Shown in pieces: positions 44,120 to 58,300 of a stretch of 64,000 nt of DNA (the stretch's first letter is position 1; the number at the start of each line of letters is the position of its first letter). The notes under the pieces were generated by a model. That model was not told the DNA's origin, searched no databases, and was given only the letters and a program-made list of their open reading frames with translations. Made by a program: the position numbers and the translations under genes. The DNA lies in assembly GCA_036898135.1 (NCBI GenBank), contig CM072522.1:13943899-14007898 (forward strand), written 5' to 3'. The stretch is from Oncomelania hupensis (lineage: Eukaryota; Mollusca; Gastropoda; Littorinimorpha; Pomatiopsidae).

Positions 44120-44506
44120 CTACGCCGACTCTCGCACTCTGGATTTTCTGGACCCTCCCCCTCCTCCTCGGTTCCTTCGGTTACTCCTCTCCTGCACCTG
44201 CGGTACCTGCTCCGCCTCCTGTTCTGCTGCCTCCTGCGAGTGCGCTCGCCTCACCTCTTGCGAAAATGCTCCAGACTCCGAGGCCTCCTGCGAAAACGTC
44301 ATTCTAGACTCCTGCGATGACATGGACATGGACACCCCGGTAGGGGTGATGGAGCTCTGAAGGTCGTGAGTCAAATCCCCGAAGAAATTGTCGCTGTCGC
44401 TAGTTTGCGCACTGAAATAGTACGGTCCGTCCAAATCTTTCAGAATGTCCAACGTCTCTTCCAGACGCTGCAGCTCTCCTTCCCCGCCGTAAGAATCCAC
44501 TGACGC
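44120..44506 (-). CDS. RFX7: RFX7-type gene, last exon (acidic C-terminus)
   Basis: Acceptor TATTTACCAG, phase 0. It encodes ASVDSYGGEGELQRLEETLD, then ILKDLDGPYYF, an acidic, hydrophobic-spaced segment that resembles the EATLEELKNDPLFQQI end of vertebrate RFX7. It is followed by S/E/Q-rich sequence and a basic tail ending at the stop. The join to the 47580 exon is by phase and by this resemblance. Confidence 0.7.
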   Translation of the reverse strand, partial: ASVDSYGGEGELQRLEETLDILKDLDGPYYFSAQTSDSDNFFGDLTHDLQSSITPTGVSMSMSSQESRMTFSQEASESGAFSQEVRRAHSQEAAEQEAEQVPQVQERSNRRNRGGGGGSRKSRVRESA

Positions 44507-47500
44507 CTGGTAAATAGATACATAATTGTGATCATTTATTAATTAATATATTTTTTTCATCATTTTTATATAATGCCTTCCCAGCTTCAGAGCTGCTGGA
44601 CCTAAAGCAATAACCATGTAATGTAGCTGCTATAGATGCTGGAAAGATAATGTATTAATTAATTAAATTGGTTTCATCGTCCTGATATAGCGCTTTTCCA
44701 GCTCTAGAGCTGCTCAAGGTGCTGGCCGATACAGGATCTACCTCAAGAGGCGCCCACTTGCAGCCTGAAGTGCATCGTCTGACACCCCAGACAATCCTAG
44801 GTGACCGGAGATGGGGGAATAAGCGACCTAGTGCGATGGAATGTGTGTGTGCACAGACTAGACCTCGGTTTATACTCTCATCCGACGCAGGAGTAGCTGA
44901 CCCGATATGCCTCCCACCGGTGTGAATTATTTTGCCCTCTAACAAAATCAACCAAACAGTGATCCAACCCAAATCCTCATCTGACATCAGGAAAGAGTCC
45001 CATTTTGGTTTGTGAACACTGAACACTGAAGTGCAACGTCTACACCAGCCAATGGCTACAACAGATGAGGACAGCCATCCTGGGGAACAAAGGGCTAGGG
45101 ACCGAAATCAACACTTTAACCAAGCAGCAATTATGGACAGTGATTGATTGATTGATTGATTGTTGCTTTAGGTCCAGCGGACTCTTCCGAGATAAATCAG
45201 GACCGGACAACCCCCGATCCGCATAAAAGATCTGCTGAAACAACCCTAGTGGGAAAACTGAATGCCCTCCACCGGCCAGTCACTTTACAATAAAGACATC
45301 CCACGCAGGGGACGGCTGAGGCTTTACCCCAACTAATCGAACCCCCGGTTACAAAAACAAAATAGAATACAAACATCATTATAAATTATCAACAAAACAC
45401 ATACATATAAAATGCCTATATTGCTAAATAATAACATCATAGGAAGCCCTAGTGACCACCCGGCAGAAAGCGTCCAATACTCCCAAGCTGATCCAACAGA
45501 CCCCATACACAAACAAGGAGTCTTGTCCAGGAAGAGTTTTCAAGAAAAAAGGTAGGTCATTGATCTAGCGAAGAAGAAGATAGTATAGCAGAGTGATAGG
45601 ACAGAGCAGGAATGGGAAAGAGCAAATGAGGAAGACAGCGACAGTGGGAATTTAAAGCACTAAATTTCCAGAAAGTGGGGATACTATTTATACTGAAACC
45701 CCTGGCACTCCAACGGGGGTACTGTTGCCGCAGTGAATCGGTCATGCCTATAAAGGAAAGACAGGTTTTCAACTGGGGCTTTCACTTTTCCCTTTATAGG
45801 TTAGAACAATCTACAGTGGCAAGATTGCTCATGACCCCAAGGGTTATGGACAGTGAAAAATGGCCGCTTTTAGCTTGCCCATCACAGGACTCAAACCTGG
45901 GTCACCGGTGCGCCTGGCAAATGCACTGCCACTGAGGCTATGGCAGTAGTTCAATGTGCATTGTTGATAGGTGTCAACTACATCGATGAAACCTGACTGA
46001 GAAGACGAACAGGTGACTGCTAGAGCTGAAACGAAACTAGGGACCTTATTCGATCAGCGAAAGTAAACTGTCCAATACCGGGACCATTCCCAAATAAATC
46101 AACGTGAACACCAGGGCATGACACAAAGTTACTTTTGACAGATTTAACCTTTGGATCTTTCACTTGCCATTGAGGCAACATGCATAAAAAAAAAGTTGAG
46201 GCAACATGGATAAAAAAAAATAAGTGAAGCACTGTGTCATCACATAAAGTCAACCACTAGTGTGAGAAAAATCTGAAACTGGCTTTAAAAAAAACAAAAA
46301 AACAATTTACCAACAAAAAGGAAGGCATGCCACTTATCCTAGACCTAGTGACAGTGTTGCACCCCAGTGGAATTCCTAGACTTTCATTTGAGTACTTAAA
46401 AAAATAAGTTGCAAAACAAGGACCCTCATAGCCAGTGATGGAGATCACGTACAATCGTACGTGTTTCACGTACTGAGTTGGGAAATCACGTAACGAAAAT
46501 GTAATGAAAGGGTATAAACATGCACAAAGTCAGTGCCAAAGGGGTATGAAAACGTAAAGCTAAGTTGCTGGGAGGTATCATCAGGTACAACTATTTCGGT
46601 CGTGCGTACAGCTTTCGCTCGATTTGGATCGTGTGCCTGTGCGTCCTGCGCGACCGCCTACCACCCTCTCTCCCCCTCCTATTCATTCTGTCGCTTCCGA
46701 GAAACAGCCAATCATATGCACGATATAATAAATAAACTTTTTTGTCAGCCTTTGGCTTTAAGTGCTCGGTAAGAGAAGAAAAATGTGAGCCGCAACCGGG
46801 CCCGGCTGAAGAAACTCAAACTGATGAAAAGACTTTCCAGGAGAAATGGCTCCTGGAATTTCCGTGGCTAACACTGAAAGAAAATGTTGGTGTACTCCCT
46901 ACAAAACTGAAAGGGGGTAGAAAACCCCCCTTATGTTTGCAATGAGGGTATGAAAACCCCCACCTGTTTTGGTTGAGGGTATAAATACCCCTAGCTTAAA
47001 AACTTTCTCCATCACTGCCTCATAGCAGACCTACAACGAAGAATACAAAGCACAGCGATGAGGTGCTACAGAAGACTTCTGGGCATTTCCTATATCCAGC
47101 ACATCACCAACAACGAAGTCCGACAGACCATCACACAAGCCATTGGACAAGATGATGGCATGCTCACAGTGGTGAAGAAACAGAAACTCTGATAATATGG
47201 CCACGTCACCAGAGCATCAGACCTTGCAAAGACCATCCTGCAAGGCACGGTGCAAGGAGGCAGAAAAGAAAGAGACAGAAAAAGAGATGGAAGGACAACA
47301 TTGGAGAATGGACTGGCTTGACACCGAGCAAAGCCATGAGGGTTGCTGAAGACAGAGAATTTTGGAGTACGCTGATTAAACAATCATCTGTGGTGCCCCA
47401 ACGACTTTTGAGTTACGGGTTAGGATAAGATAGGATAGGACTTTTTAACAAATTAATGAAATAAATGAATAAAAAAATATTTTGTTAAAATTATATGTGT

Positions 47501-50500
47501 ATAAAAAATATTTTTTTAGTTTTTAAAAAAAAAAGATTTAAAACTTATTTTTATTATATACAAAGATGCTTCAGCTCACCTGGGAAGAAGGGCCTGGCCC
47601 CACCATGCTGCTGCTTCCCGAGTCCACCCCCTTTGACCCAGAAGTGGGCATGAGCTGGCTGAGGTCAATGTTGGGGGCATTCCCCATATAGTTCATGTCT
47701 GGAAGATTGGAGAACTGCAGATACAGCGACCCGGAGGCAGGGATGGATGACGTGGAGGATTGTGACGATGACGGCGAAGCCTGCCCTGGCGGGGAGAACG
47801 GGTTCACCACCCGCGGGGAAGGTGAGGAGAGGCCGAAGAAAATGTCGGACGCACCGTGGGTCTGCCCGGACGTGGAGATCCTTAGCGGCGTTGCGTGACC
47901 CTGGGACGCAGGGGAAGGGGCTGAGGAGACGCTGCCGGGCGTGGCTGGGGAGGAGACCTGGACGGCCAAGTGTGACGGCACCCCCGTCACTTTAGACCCC
48001 GGGGACGGCGGGATTTTGGAGCCCGGCGACGGTGGGGGGATTTTGCTCGACCCTGGGGAGGCCGGGATTTTGGTTCCCGGGGAAGCGGGGATTTTAGAAC
48101 CCGGGGAAGGGGCGGGAGGTGGGATTTTGGGCGAGGTGTCTAACTGGCACAGCACCCCGCCGCTTTGCTGTTTGAGGTTGGCCAACACTGCTGAAGCGCT
48201 GGTGGCTGTAGCTCCATGCCATCTGCCTGTCTCGGTCTCTGCTTGCTGCGCCATGTGCTGCTTGAGAAGCAACAGTTTCTGTGAGAAAGGACGCTCGGCG
48301 GAAGGATCGACAGTGGAGGGAGGACTGGCTAAGCTCGCTTTTAAGATGGCATCGGAGGCTGCGGCTGCCATTTTGGCTTGGGAAGCTTTGGCCTTGGAAC
48401 TGCTCTCGCGTTTCAGAATGTTGATCTTGCGGCCCCCTCTCTCGGCAGCTGAGGAAGTCGACGAGGTGGAAGTGGGAATGGCAGTGGTGGTGGCGGCGGG
48501 GGTGTGGTGGACCACAGACTTGGCAGGTTTGTCATCTTCAGACACCATGAAGCTGAACGGCGGTGGGGAGAGGGCGGAGGGGTCCACGCTGGTCCCTGTG
48601 CTGACTCGGCTCTGGCTGGCCGTACTGGCGCTTTTCCCCCTGACGCTTCCTCCCCCTACCAGCTGGTTGGCCAAGCTGGACGTGGATGAGGTGGGCCGGC
48701 GCTGTTCCATCAACGTTCCGATGACCTGGTTGCCCGGAATCTGACCTCCGGCCTTCAACCTCTGCTGGACGCTTTCGGCGTAAGAAGGGGGTGCGGTGTG
48801 CGGGGAGGAGAGCAGCTTCTGCAGCACGCCCTGGCTGGAGGATGCCCTGTGACCCAGTGAGGACGAGGAGGAAGGGGAGCAAGCGTTGGAGGTGGCCGGG
48901 GTAGGGCTAGGGCCAGGGCTGATCCCTGCTGGATGGCGGCGTGGTGACGGGGCGCTGTAGGGCACTGTCCCGGGGCAAGGGCTGGTGGACATCAGGCGCT
49001 GGACTGAGGAAGCCATGGCCCCATGCTCTTGCTTGATGTGTGTGCCTGGGCTGATCTCCATAGGAGACAAGAGGCCGGGGTTCTGGGTGTCACTGGGAAT
49101 GATCACCCCCATCTGAGCCAGCTGGGATATATCCAACGTGTGGGCGTTTGCCAGCGCCAAAAAGGTGGAGTTGGTGGTCGCGGTAGAGGTGAACAGCGCC
49201 GAGTTGGTGGTGTCGCCCCCTACTCCCACGCTGGCTACGGCCACCACAGGTCGGATGGGTTGGATGTAGGGCTGCTGTCCACCGATGCGGAGCGTGATGG
49301 AGGAAGAAGAAGAAGAAGACGAGGGAGAGACTTGAATAGGCATGAAAGAACTGGGAGACACGGCCGCCGAGTCAATAGGGCTGCACGCTGAGACTGACCC
49401 AGGGTTGGACGAGGTTTGAGGTGAGCCTTGGGGCAGAGATAAAGCTTCGCTGCAGGCGCTCTGCACCGAGTCGGATCTCGCCAATGTGACAGTGTTGCGC
49501 CTCACTGAAGCTACTCCCATCACATTGTCAGGGGTGGTAGGGGTGGAAACAGGCAGGGGAGGAGCTTGGGGGGTGGACATTTGCATCAAAGGGCTGGTAT
49601 CAAAGCTGTGGTAACCTCCGTCTGGTGTCTGGTTGCGATCAGCTGAGCTGCCTTGCCGAACCCGTCTCCCGGGGGTGGGGTCACGTGTTGGGGAAGGGGA
49701 TGGGGAAGGCACTTCAGGGGGAGGAGGTGGGTGGGGAGGAATGGTCTTGGCGGAGGGCTGGCCTCTGTGGCCTGGCACAGAGGCGCTACGTTGTACAGGG
49801 GGGTGCTTTTTCCCAGAGCCTGTGCCGCTCTCGCTCATCCTTTGTTTAGGGGCAGGGTTTGATGGCATGGTGAACGTGTCTTTGGGTTGCCCCGCTGCTT
49901 CACTCGCTCCCCCTACCCCCACCGCCACACCACCTCCTGGCTGGTCTCCTGAGGGGTCAATGGAAGTAAATGCGGCAAATAATTTGGCGTCTCTCATCAA
50001 CAGATTCTGAAGCTCTCGATGGAGCCTGGCCTGGGCCTCACTGTTTTGCTGTGCCTGCTGCAGCTGTTGTCTTAGCTGTAGTTGCTGCTGCTGTAACTGC
50101 CGCTTCTGCTCCTCCGCTTTCAGGCTGTAGTCGCACACAAAGTCGGCCACATCCCCGGGCAGCTCTCCTTCCCCTTCTTCCAAAAAGTTGGGCAGGGTTT
50201 TGTGATCCCCACCCTCCCCGCTTTCCCTGCCCCCGCCAACGTTGAAGAACATGGAATCTGGGTGGCCGATTCCCAGAGCGTTGGTGCCAGTGCCGTTTGT
50301 GGCCATGCTCAGACCAATTTGGTTCAGCGGTGCGTTGTTACTGGTGGTGGCCATGCTTAGGCCAATTTGGGTGAGGGTGCCTCCCGCCATCAGACCTAAG
50401 CTAGGCTGGGCGATTTTCTCAGTCCCCGGGGTCGGCTGGGGTGGTGAGCTTTGCGGCGTCTGGGGTGAATTTTGAGTTGCCTGGGAAACTACAGTGAAAG

Positions 50501-52310
50501 GGGGCTGGGAGGTTTTGATGGGCTTTCGGCCCACTTCGGACATCTTCTCCACTGCCGACCGCTTCAGCAGCGCTTTGGCAGCAGGGGGACTCATGGCAGA
50601 CAGCGTGGGGCTTTGCAGCAGTGCCAGTAACGTGTTGGGCGGATGTTGCGCTGAAGGGGTTTTGGCTTTGGCTTTGGGCGGTGTGGCAGACACACAGGTG
50701 TTGATGCTGACCGAGTTGGTGCCAGTGCTGGTGGAGGAATGCGTGCTGACGGGTCCAATACTGACGGGACTGGTTCCAATGCTGACCGTGTGCGTGCCGA
50801 TACTCACAGTGTGCGTACCAACTACCATGCGAGTGGTGCCGGTATCGGTAGGCTGCATCCCAGTACTGGCAGACTGCGTGCTGGTACCAGAAGATTGCGT
50901 ACCACCACTGGCTGAGTGTGTGCCAGTATGGGCAAGAATGGCTGCAGCTGGAGTGGCAATGGCGCCAGCACTCTGATTTTCAGTCGCACACATTTTTCTG
51001 TAAGATGCTGCAATATTTCTCTGATCCGTGAGAAAAAAGGTCTGGGCGTTTGAACACACAGGTGGCATGACCGAGGATGCTGCTGCTAGCAAAGAGCTGG
51101 AAGACATTTCTGAGCTGGAGATCGTTTGAGCTGCTTGTCTATGATCTGCAATCTGTTTCTGATTGTGATGGTGCTGATCTGAAACCAGTTTCTGATGATG
51201 GCTTTGCTCTGAAACCAGTTTCTGATGATGGCTTTGCTCTGAAACCAGTTTCTGATGATGGCTTTGCTCGGAAACCAGTTTCTGATGAGATGAAGTCAGT
51301 TTCTGATGGGTTGGATCAGAAACCAGTTTCTGCGCGTGGAGTTGATCGGAAACCAGTTTTGGCTGAGGGCTTTGACCGGAAACCTGTTTCTGATGCTCAG
51401 AAAGCATTTTCTGCTGATGAATTAGTTGCAGCTGGGTGAGATACTGGTTCATTTCGTTGCTGCTGTGCTGCTGTAGGAGATGAGATGATGATAGGGTAGA
51501 AACCATGGTAGGCAGAGACGTAGCGGTGGCGGTTTGGCTGTGGGGAAGAGTGGTAGTCCCGGTTTGGTTCCGCTCTTCCGAAACCATGTCTTGCACCATC
51601 TCCAGCAAGCTGTCCAAATTTTCATCATCGCCTTGGAAAGTATCATCGTCCTCTTGGGTGCTCAGTGGCAGCTGAGAAGTATGGGAATGTTGGTGAGCTT
51701 GAGTGTACGTCGGCAAGGTTTCACCACCCACCGAGGACTGCAAAGAGTATACAGCTTGGTGAAGCTGCACTGGAGGGACTGTTGGGCTCAGTTGCATCTG
51801 AACCGAGTGACTAGTAGTTATGGACGGCTGTGGTGGGTGCGCATTTTCTGGTTGCAAGTGAACCGCGTGGTCATCAGCGGGTGAAGTCGAAGGTTTCAAC
51901 TGAAGGAGGGCCGCGACGTCCTCGTCTTCGTCGTCCTCATCCAGCGGCGGCTTGTTCTGCAGAAGACGATTGATGTCAGCTTCAGCTTCTCGCAGACGGC
52001 GCTTGGCATCTTCCAGGCTCTCAGCCCTCTGATTGGGCGGCCGGTAACCGTGGAAACCCTTGGCTGAAGGTCGCTGCAGCGGGCGCTGAAAGGTGGGAGG
52101 TACAGAGGGACCAGTGTCTAAGAGAGCGTCGCTTTCCAGGCTCTCAATGTTCAGCTTGCCTCTGGCTTGTCGACTCAGCTCCGCCTGTTCAGTCACAGAA
52201 CTTCAGTCAAGGTTTAAAACACATTGGATATCTTGGAGACGTATTATAAATCAATGCATCATCATCATAATCATTATTGTTAGTAGTAGTAATAGTAGTA
52301 AAATTATATC

Positions 52311-52396
<86 letters not shown>

Positions 52397-55300
52397 CATC
52401 ATCATCATCACTATGCTTTTTCTTCTTATTAATATAAGTATGCAGAGCTAAAACTCTTATTATCATCGCAGGGTTCATTCACATCTTGTGACATGATTTA
52501 AAACAGGTCTAGCTAGAGTCCTGTCCATGTCACTTACATTAACAACAGATAAAGAATCACCATCAATAACGAACAACTTGAAAATTAAACAACTTGTGAC
52601 ATGATTATTTTTATTTTTAAAGGGTCAAGACTTCTATCACACAAGTTTGACAATAAATACAAACAACATCACTATCTCTACCTCAGGTCTTTAAGATCTC
52701 ATGTTCAATTTCTTTATTCAGTTTTGGAAGACTTGTTTCACCCCGTTTGTTTGGCCAAATAATTTCTGCCTTCAATATATCACTTTTTGTGCAGAAACTG
52801 GTCACTGTCTTCGCTGAGGTCGATGCAAGAAGTACATTGTTTGCATCGGTGGACTGACTGGCTAAAGGAGGAAACGTTCTTTCCTTTTTCAAGAAATTGG
52901 CAATTGGCACTGCAGGTTTATTTGCTTTCAAGGCATCCAAATGGTTTTTTTTTGGCTTTTTTGGTGGGAGGAAAGTGTTCCTTCTCCCATTTTCCTCAAC
53001 TCAATAGTTTGTTGGTTGTTTGTTTTTTTGCAAAGATGACAAAATGCCTTGTAGTTGCACTTGTCAGTCATGTTGTACCCAGTCTTTATAGTCTTTGTGG
53101 CACAACCATCCATCGTTGAGAACACATTTTCCCATGAAGCCGGCTCAGAATTAACCACTTCATTTTACTGAAATTTGCAGCCTGCAGACTAAGATGCTAA
53201 TAGCGGAAAAGTTTTTGCCGGAAGTTTATCAAAGGGACACCACTACTGCTGGAGATGGAAGAAAGATGGCGGACTCGCTTACAGCAGAGAATAATTTTCA
53301 TGCACCGCGATCTAGATTTGTAGGGCCTTTTAGGGCCTAAAAGGATTAACCTGCAAATTTCAGGACTTTTAGGGGCCCCTAAAAACAATTTGTCAAAAAT
53401 GAGGGGGTTTTAGGGCATGCGGGAAACCTGTCATCATCACCATCATCATCATCATTGTCATTCTTCTTTATATTATTATTAATTAAAACTCGTTGCATTA
53501 TTATTATTACTATTCTCACCTGTATATGAGAAGCGATGGTGGCATATGTGGTGTCATCTAGGCCACCACCCGTGCTCTGGCATCTGGAGAGAACAGGGTC
53601 ATCCATCTGCATGTCCACCATGGCTGACGAACCGGGTCGCAGGAACGGCGACTTGCTCTCTTGTCTCAGCACGTCAATTGATGACATAGGCCGCAGGAAC
53701 GGAGATCTGGGTGATGAGAGTGAAACGCAAACCCAAACATTGTCATCGGTTCTTACACCGAAGCAGTCCTTCTTCAGCTCAAAGAGCTGCTCAAGGTTCT
53801 GGCCGACCACAGGACTAACTCAAGCCACTAAAGTGCCCACCCCCTCCCCACCCCAAATAGCTGCCTGTAGTCAAAATAAAATAAAACGAATGAACGAATA
53901 ATGTAAAAAGTGCCTAAATATCTCATTGACTAAACTGACGACATGACGGCAATGCCGGTGGGAGAGAGGTGAAAAACAGGCACACCCAGACCCACGTTAA
54001 TTACGTTTGCAGCCCTGAAAATGAAAAAAATGTCCCACTAGCCTTTGGCTAGTAATTTAAAAATTTTACTAGCCAAACTAAAAAAAAAGTTCATTTTAGC
54101 GCACTCGCATTTGGCGACTAAAGTTTTTTTTTTAGTCGCCAATTTTTTTTTTCACTAGCCATGGCGACTAAATTAGTCGCCATTTTCAGGCCTGGTTTGT
54201 GCAGCCGAAAGGCCCATTTTTATATACTCTTCATAGACGATCAAGGAGTCTCAGTCTCAGTTGGTCAATCTCAGAGGCGGGGTGGGGGAACCTGGTTCCT
54301 AATGTACAAACACTATACCTCTACACTAAGACCCTACACATTCTTTACAAAACAGACTCTCAACATTTATATTCATGCCGTCCCTTAAACACACTGCAAC
54401 TATGGAAACTGGAGTTTAAAACCAAGATAACATACAGCTTTAACAAGAAGGGACAAAAACCAAGATGGTAAGACTCGCGCACACATAGGCCCAAACTAAG
54501 CATTTTCAATTCAAAATGTGCTAATTTTCTACATAACAAGAACAGCCCAGTTACAGACATCCATAGCTATGGCGCTGCCATTATTATGTAGCTTTAGTAA
54601 GTATGTGGGTGTGTGTGGGTGTGTGCTGTAATTTTGATGGAAAAGAAAGAAACAAATAATGAATAAATAATTTTATTGGCAGTGTTGTGACTTCACTTTA
54701 TTCTAACGAAGCAAAACGGAGACATGGAATGATCAGTGATGGAGATCACGTACAATCGTACGTGTTTCACGTACTGAGTTGGGAAATCACGTAACGAAAA
54801 TGTAATGAAAGGGTATAAACACGCACAAAGTCAGTGCCAAAGGGGTATGAAAACGTAAAGCTAAGTTGCTGGGAGGTATCATCAGGTACAACTATTTCGG
54901 TCGTGCGTACAGCTTTCGCTCGATTTGGATCGTATGTCTGTGCGTCCTGCGCGACCGCCTACCACCCTCTCTCCCACTCCTATTCATTCTGTCACTTCCG
55001 AGAAACAGCCAATCATATGCATGATAATATTCACTATTTTTTCTCGACGCTTTTGATTGGTTATATAAGACTGACAACAACCCAACATTAAACATGGCCG
55101 ACAAGCAGCGATCTGAAGGGAAGCCGAAGAAAAGGAAAAATAAAGCAGACAAAACTAATTGTTCAAAAAAATTAAAACAAGATGAAGGAAAAGAAAAACA
55201 AACTTTTTTGTCAGCCTTTGGATTTGAGTGCTCGGTAAGAGAAGAAAAAGGTGAGCCGCAACCGTGCCCGGCTGAAGAAACTCAAACTGATGAAAAGACT

Positions 55301-58300
55301 TTCCACGCAAAGTGTTTATTACGTATGTTGGTGTACCCCCTAAAAAACTGAAAGGGGGTATAAAAACCCCCTTATGTTTGTAATGAGGGTATGAAAACCC
55401 CCACATGTTATGGTTGAGGGTATAAATACCCCTAGCTTAAAAACTTTCTCCATCACTGATGATGGGCCACTAACTATTCCTCCCCCCTACCCCCTACCCC
55501 CCACCCCCCATTCCCCCCCCCCCCAAAAAAAAAATCCAATTCAGCTAGGTATACCAATAGATGTGTCTTCAGAATTCTACAGAATATTTTTACAGATTGT
55601 GCCTTTTAATGCTCTCCAGAAGAGCATTTAACCATAATTTAAAAAAAATAACTGCCAGTTGTACAAAAATAAAGAGACAGCAGGTTATCAAAATAAAAAT
55701 AAATGATGATTACTTAGCGTGAAGTCTCTGCAGAACATGGCCGGCCATTTCTGACAAGATCTCCTTCTCCAGCTGTTGCCGCAAGGTGGACTTCTGATCC
55801 ATGTGAGTGGGTGTGTCTACAATGAACACATCGTCGTCGTCATCATGCCGCCTCTCAGACGCTTCCGAGTTCAGCCGTTTCGACATCTGGCTCCCCTCCC
55901 CTCCGCTGATCTTGCGTTTTCGCGATGGAGTGTCTGCTCCCCGGCTTTCCGGATGAAGAAGGTTGCCGTCGTAACCCCGATTGGTCATGTGGTGCGTGAC
56001 CTCTTCGTCGGCGGCGTTGCTGGGGTCAAAGCTGTCTGAGAAGGTGGCCACTCTTGGGCCGAGAAGGGCGGAGGCCATGGCGGGGTTTTCTGACAGGATT
56101 TTCTGTTGCTGGTGTAGGCTGGAGGCAGAGTTGAGGGTGGAGATGGAGTAGGAAGTGGCAGTGGCCTCCCTGTGATTGAAGTTGGGGTTCGCGATGAGGA
56201 AGTCTGACATGCTTCGAGCCACTGCGCCAGCCTTGTCGAGCTTATCGTCCAGCAGCAGGTCAGCCCTGGACACCACTTTCGTGCCTCCCGATGACGACGG
56301 CGATGTGAGGATGATGACGACATCGCCACTGCCCCCTCCTTTTTCTTGTAAGCCCTGCGCCTCTCCTTTGACACTGTGCTTTTGGAACGACGAAGCAAAA
56401 TGCTGCAAGACTTCCTGCGCCGCTCTCTTCTCACGCAACTCCTTCAGCAGAGCGGACACCGGCCGAGAATCTTTCTCCGGCGTGCGCTGATCCTTTTGGA
56501 ATGGCGGTTGGGACGGTTGTGTCGTCGACTGGGGAGGAGTGGAAGGGGGCTGGGGTTGAGGAGCTTTGGGGCGTATAGGCGCGAACCGTGGGTTCTTGTT
56601 GCTACGTTTCTGAGCAGCAGTGAAACCTCTCAGCCCCGCGTCTTGGGCTTGCATCATCGTCTCCCCCAGCCTCCCTGCGCTATCTGACTGGGGTTCAAAC
56701 CCACCGCTGAGGCTAAGAGACTCTGACTGGTCCATGGGGACAGCAGAGGTGGAGGAGGAATGGTCGTCAAGATCTTTGCTTTCGTCGCTGCTGCTTTCTG
56801 ACACAGAGAGAGAAGAGGTGGGAGCGATGATGGTGAAGGCCAGTTTTTGGTTGGAGACAGGAACAAAGGCGCTTCGAGAGGGCACGAACCCCACGTTCTC
56901 TCCCCCTCCCCCTCCGCGACAACGAGGATCCAGATCAGATGGCACGTAAGATTCAAAGTCCCCGCTACGGTCAGCGGAGGAGTCTTTATGCTTGGACACG
57001 ATGGTGATGCCTTGACCAAGATGGACGCTCTCAAAGCTGGACCCGCTGGAACTGCTGGTGCTGAGGTTGCCCACCGAGCCGGACAGGCTGGCCATGGAAC
57101 CGGCCAGGTTCGTGGCTGAACCGGCCAGGCTGTTCACCGAACCCGCCAGGTTGGATGCAGAACCAGTGGCATCGGACTGGCTGAGAGTCTGTGGGGTGTT
57201 GGAAGCAGACACCACCACCGGTTTCTGCACGACGTGAACACCGTTCTTGAAGACCCCGGGGTGAGAGGAGGACAGAGCGTGGTTGTCCAGGATAAGCCCC
57301 TGGCTGCCAGATATGATGAACTGGTGGTTGGAACCGGCAAGGAGGTTCATCCCGTTGACCACAAAGGTCTGCTTGTGTTTCTCTGCTCCGCTCAGCGCCA
57401 CACTGCTGCTGCTGCTCTGTCCATACAGGGCCGCAGTTGACGCCACTGATGCCGCACTAGACGGAACGGTCACTATAACCCCAGCGTTAGTGCTTCTGGT
57501 TTCCACTTCTTCGTTGGGCTCCATTTTAACCTCCAAGTTTTCACTGTCTGCCTTCTCTTCTTGGCGGACAGGGGTCTGCAGCAACTTCGTGATATTTCTG
57601 GACACGCACTTGGCAGGTTTTTCCAGCGGACCGGCTAAGACAGGGGTCTGTCGGAAGGTGACAGTAGGGCCTGGCGACTTCAGGGTCATAGATGACGGTG
57701 GCCGGAGGATGGGAGATCGGAGGGAGGTGGGGGTTTTGCTGAACACCCGGGGGAGGGGCGATTTTGTGGGTGTCGCGGAGGGTCCGCGGCTCAAGCTGCG
57801 TTGGTGCTCTTGCTCAATTTCAATCTTCTGTTGCTGAACCTTCTTCCTCTGTTCCTTCATAAGCTCTCGCTCCTGTAGTTTGCGCTGGAGCTGCAGCTGG
57901 GTCTCCCTATGCTTGTCACCCCCTGATGAGCTCTGGAAGAGCGGGGACACAGGCACTGCAACAAACACACAAATGTCATATTACACAGTTTTCGAAAATA
58001 CTAAGAGGCAAGATAAAAGAAACATGGACCCTCACAGCAGATCTCCAACGAAGAATACAAAGCATGGAGATGAGGTGCTACAGAAGACCTCTGGGCATTT
58101 CCTATACCCAGCACATCACCAACGACGAAGTCCGACAAAACATCACACAAGCCATTGGACAACATGATGACCTGCTCACAGTGGTGAAAAAACGTAAATT
58201 CCGATGGTATGGCCACGCCACCAGATCATCAGGTCTTGCAAAGACCATCCTGCAAGGCACAGTGCAAGGAGGTAGAAGAAGAGGGAGACCGAAAAAGAGG

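Noticed and set aside
47941..48744. 267-codon plus-strand frame opposite the RFX giant exon
   Set aside because: It is a shadow of the GC-rich minus-strand exon. The minus frame has conserved motifs and matching splice sites.
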